Positions 63,595 through 64,000 of a stretch of DNA of 64,000 nucleotides are shown here, in pieces. The position numbers were made by a program, and so were the translations under genes. Under the pieces are notes generated by a model. That model worked only from the letters and a program-made list of their open reading frames with translations, made no database searches and was not told the DNA's origin. Location of the stretch: NCBI GenBank assembly GCA_951230915.1, contig OX579638.1:7582696-7646695 (forward strand). The letters are read 5' to 3'. This DNA is from Antitrichia curtipendula. Its lineage: Eukaryota; Streptophyta; Bryopsida; Hypnales; Leucodontaceae. Numbering within the stretch: position 1 is the stretch's first letter; every line of letters begins with the position of its first letter.

Positions 63595-64000
63595 CTACCT
63601 CCTACCACCCCAGTAACCCGATTGTGCAGTCATGACCTTGGCACTGAGCAGAAGTCTGACATTATTGACGCGTGGCTAATGTTGGGTGTGGAATATTCCA
63701 CATCTTTCATAGTTTGGATGAAATGATGTGAAATATACCACATCATTCCGGCAGAGGGAAGGCAGCTGCTCTCACAGCTCTTGAATGTTATGTACTCCCA
63801 AAATCATGGAATTCTCCCAAAATAACGAATATTGTGTTATAATTGAATTTGTTAATCCCTAAAGGACCATCATGTAGTTTTTGTCTATATAGAAATTTCG
63901 GGCAGGTACCTGTGACTAAAGATTTGCATGTTTTTGTCTGAAATTTTAATAGAATGTGGGTACGAGGAATATATTTTATATGCACTAAATCTCATAACAT
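63595..64000. other. End of window: outer inverted repeat and start of another TTAA-family copy
   Basis: The 25-bp sequence at 63814-63838 (CTCCCAAAATAACGAATATT...) is the exact complement of 62308-62332, so the two foldbacks lie inside a larger inverted pair. At about 63852 TTAATCCCTAAAGGACC resembles the left end of the TTAA family and runs out of the window. No gene is seen. Confidence 0.5.

Overview
The window reads as nuclear DNA of a non-seed land plant. My best guess is a bryophyte; a lycophyte or fern is possible. The support is plant-type multi-exon genes with GT-AG introns: a plant casein kinase I with the plant-specific C-terminal tail, a DWARF27-like isomerase and a GH19 chitinase. 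They sit as small islands of balanced base composition in long AT-rich stretches full of decayed transposons, tandem repeats and inverted-repeat elements. No rRNA, full tRNA, CRISPR array or bacterial-style operon is visible.

Layout. 0-5 kb: an unrecognised gene (coiled coil plus RING-H2 finger, minus strand, with one in-frame TAG) bracketed by GC-rich CGGAC/GTCCG arrays; it may be cargo or machinery of an undescribed mobile element. 5-13 kb: small inverted-repeat elements, a dead Ty1/copia pol and a 473-bp tandem duplication. 13-21.6 kb: an apparently intact 13-exon casein kinase I gene (minus strand, 484 aa). 23.9-27 kb: a 5-exon DWARF27-like gene (minus, 244 aa). 27-32.4 kb: a decayed Tnp2/CACTA-type transposon with tandem repeats at both ends, itself hit by a 188-bp palindromic CACTA MITE. 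32.7-49 kb: AT-rich repeats, several TIR element families and orphan ORFs. 49.5-55.2 kb: an inverted, broken copy of the casein kinase I gene (plus strand). 55.5-57.1 kb: a single-exon protein kinase (506 aa). 58.4-59.5 kb: a 3-exon GH19 chitinase (minus, 235 aa). 60-64 kb: foldback elements and more TIR repeats.

The main observations are these. (1) The two casein kinase I copies are an inverted duplication about 29 kb apart. The minus copy is open in all exons. The plus copy has a mutated splice acceptor, a DFG-to-DIG change, a large intron replacement and no last exon. (2) The 506-aa kinase lacks the usual VAIK lysine but has a lysine in the glycine loop at the position used by WNK kinases. 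(3) A repeat family has ends of the form TTAA-CCCCTAA...TTAGGGG-TTAA. One copy lies inside another repeat whose uninterrupted copy aligns exactly once the insert and one TTAA are removed, which suggests piggyBac-like TTAA insertion. (4) The RING-H2/coiled-coil gene at 1.2-4.4 kb matches nothing I recognise.

The host genes show no sign of a shared pathway. Casein kinase I is signalling or trafficking, DWARF27-like is plastid carotenoid metabolism, and the chitinase is secreted defence or cell-wall turnover. Exon boundaries were set by eye from reading frame, splice dinucleotides and family knowledge. No alignment or database search was run.
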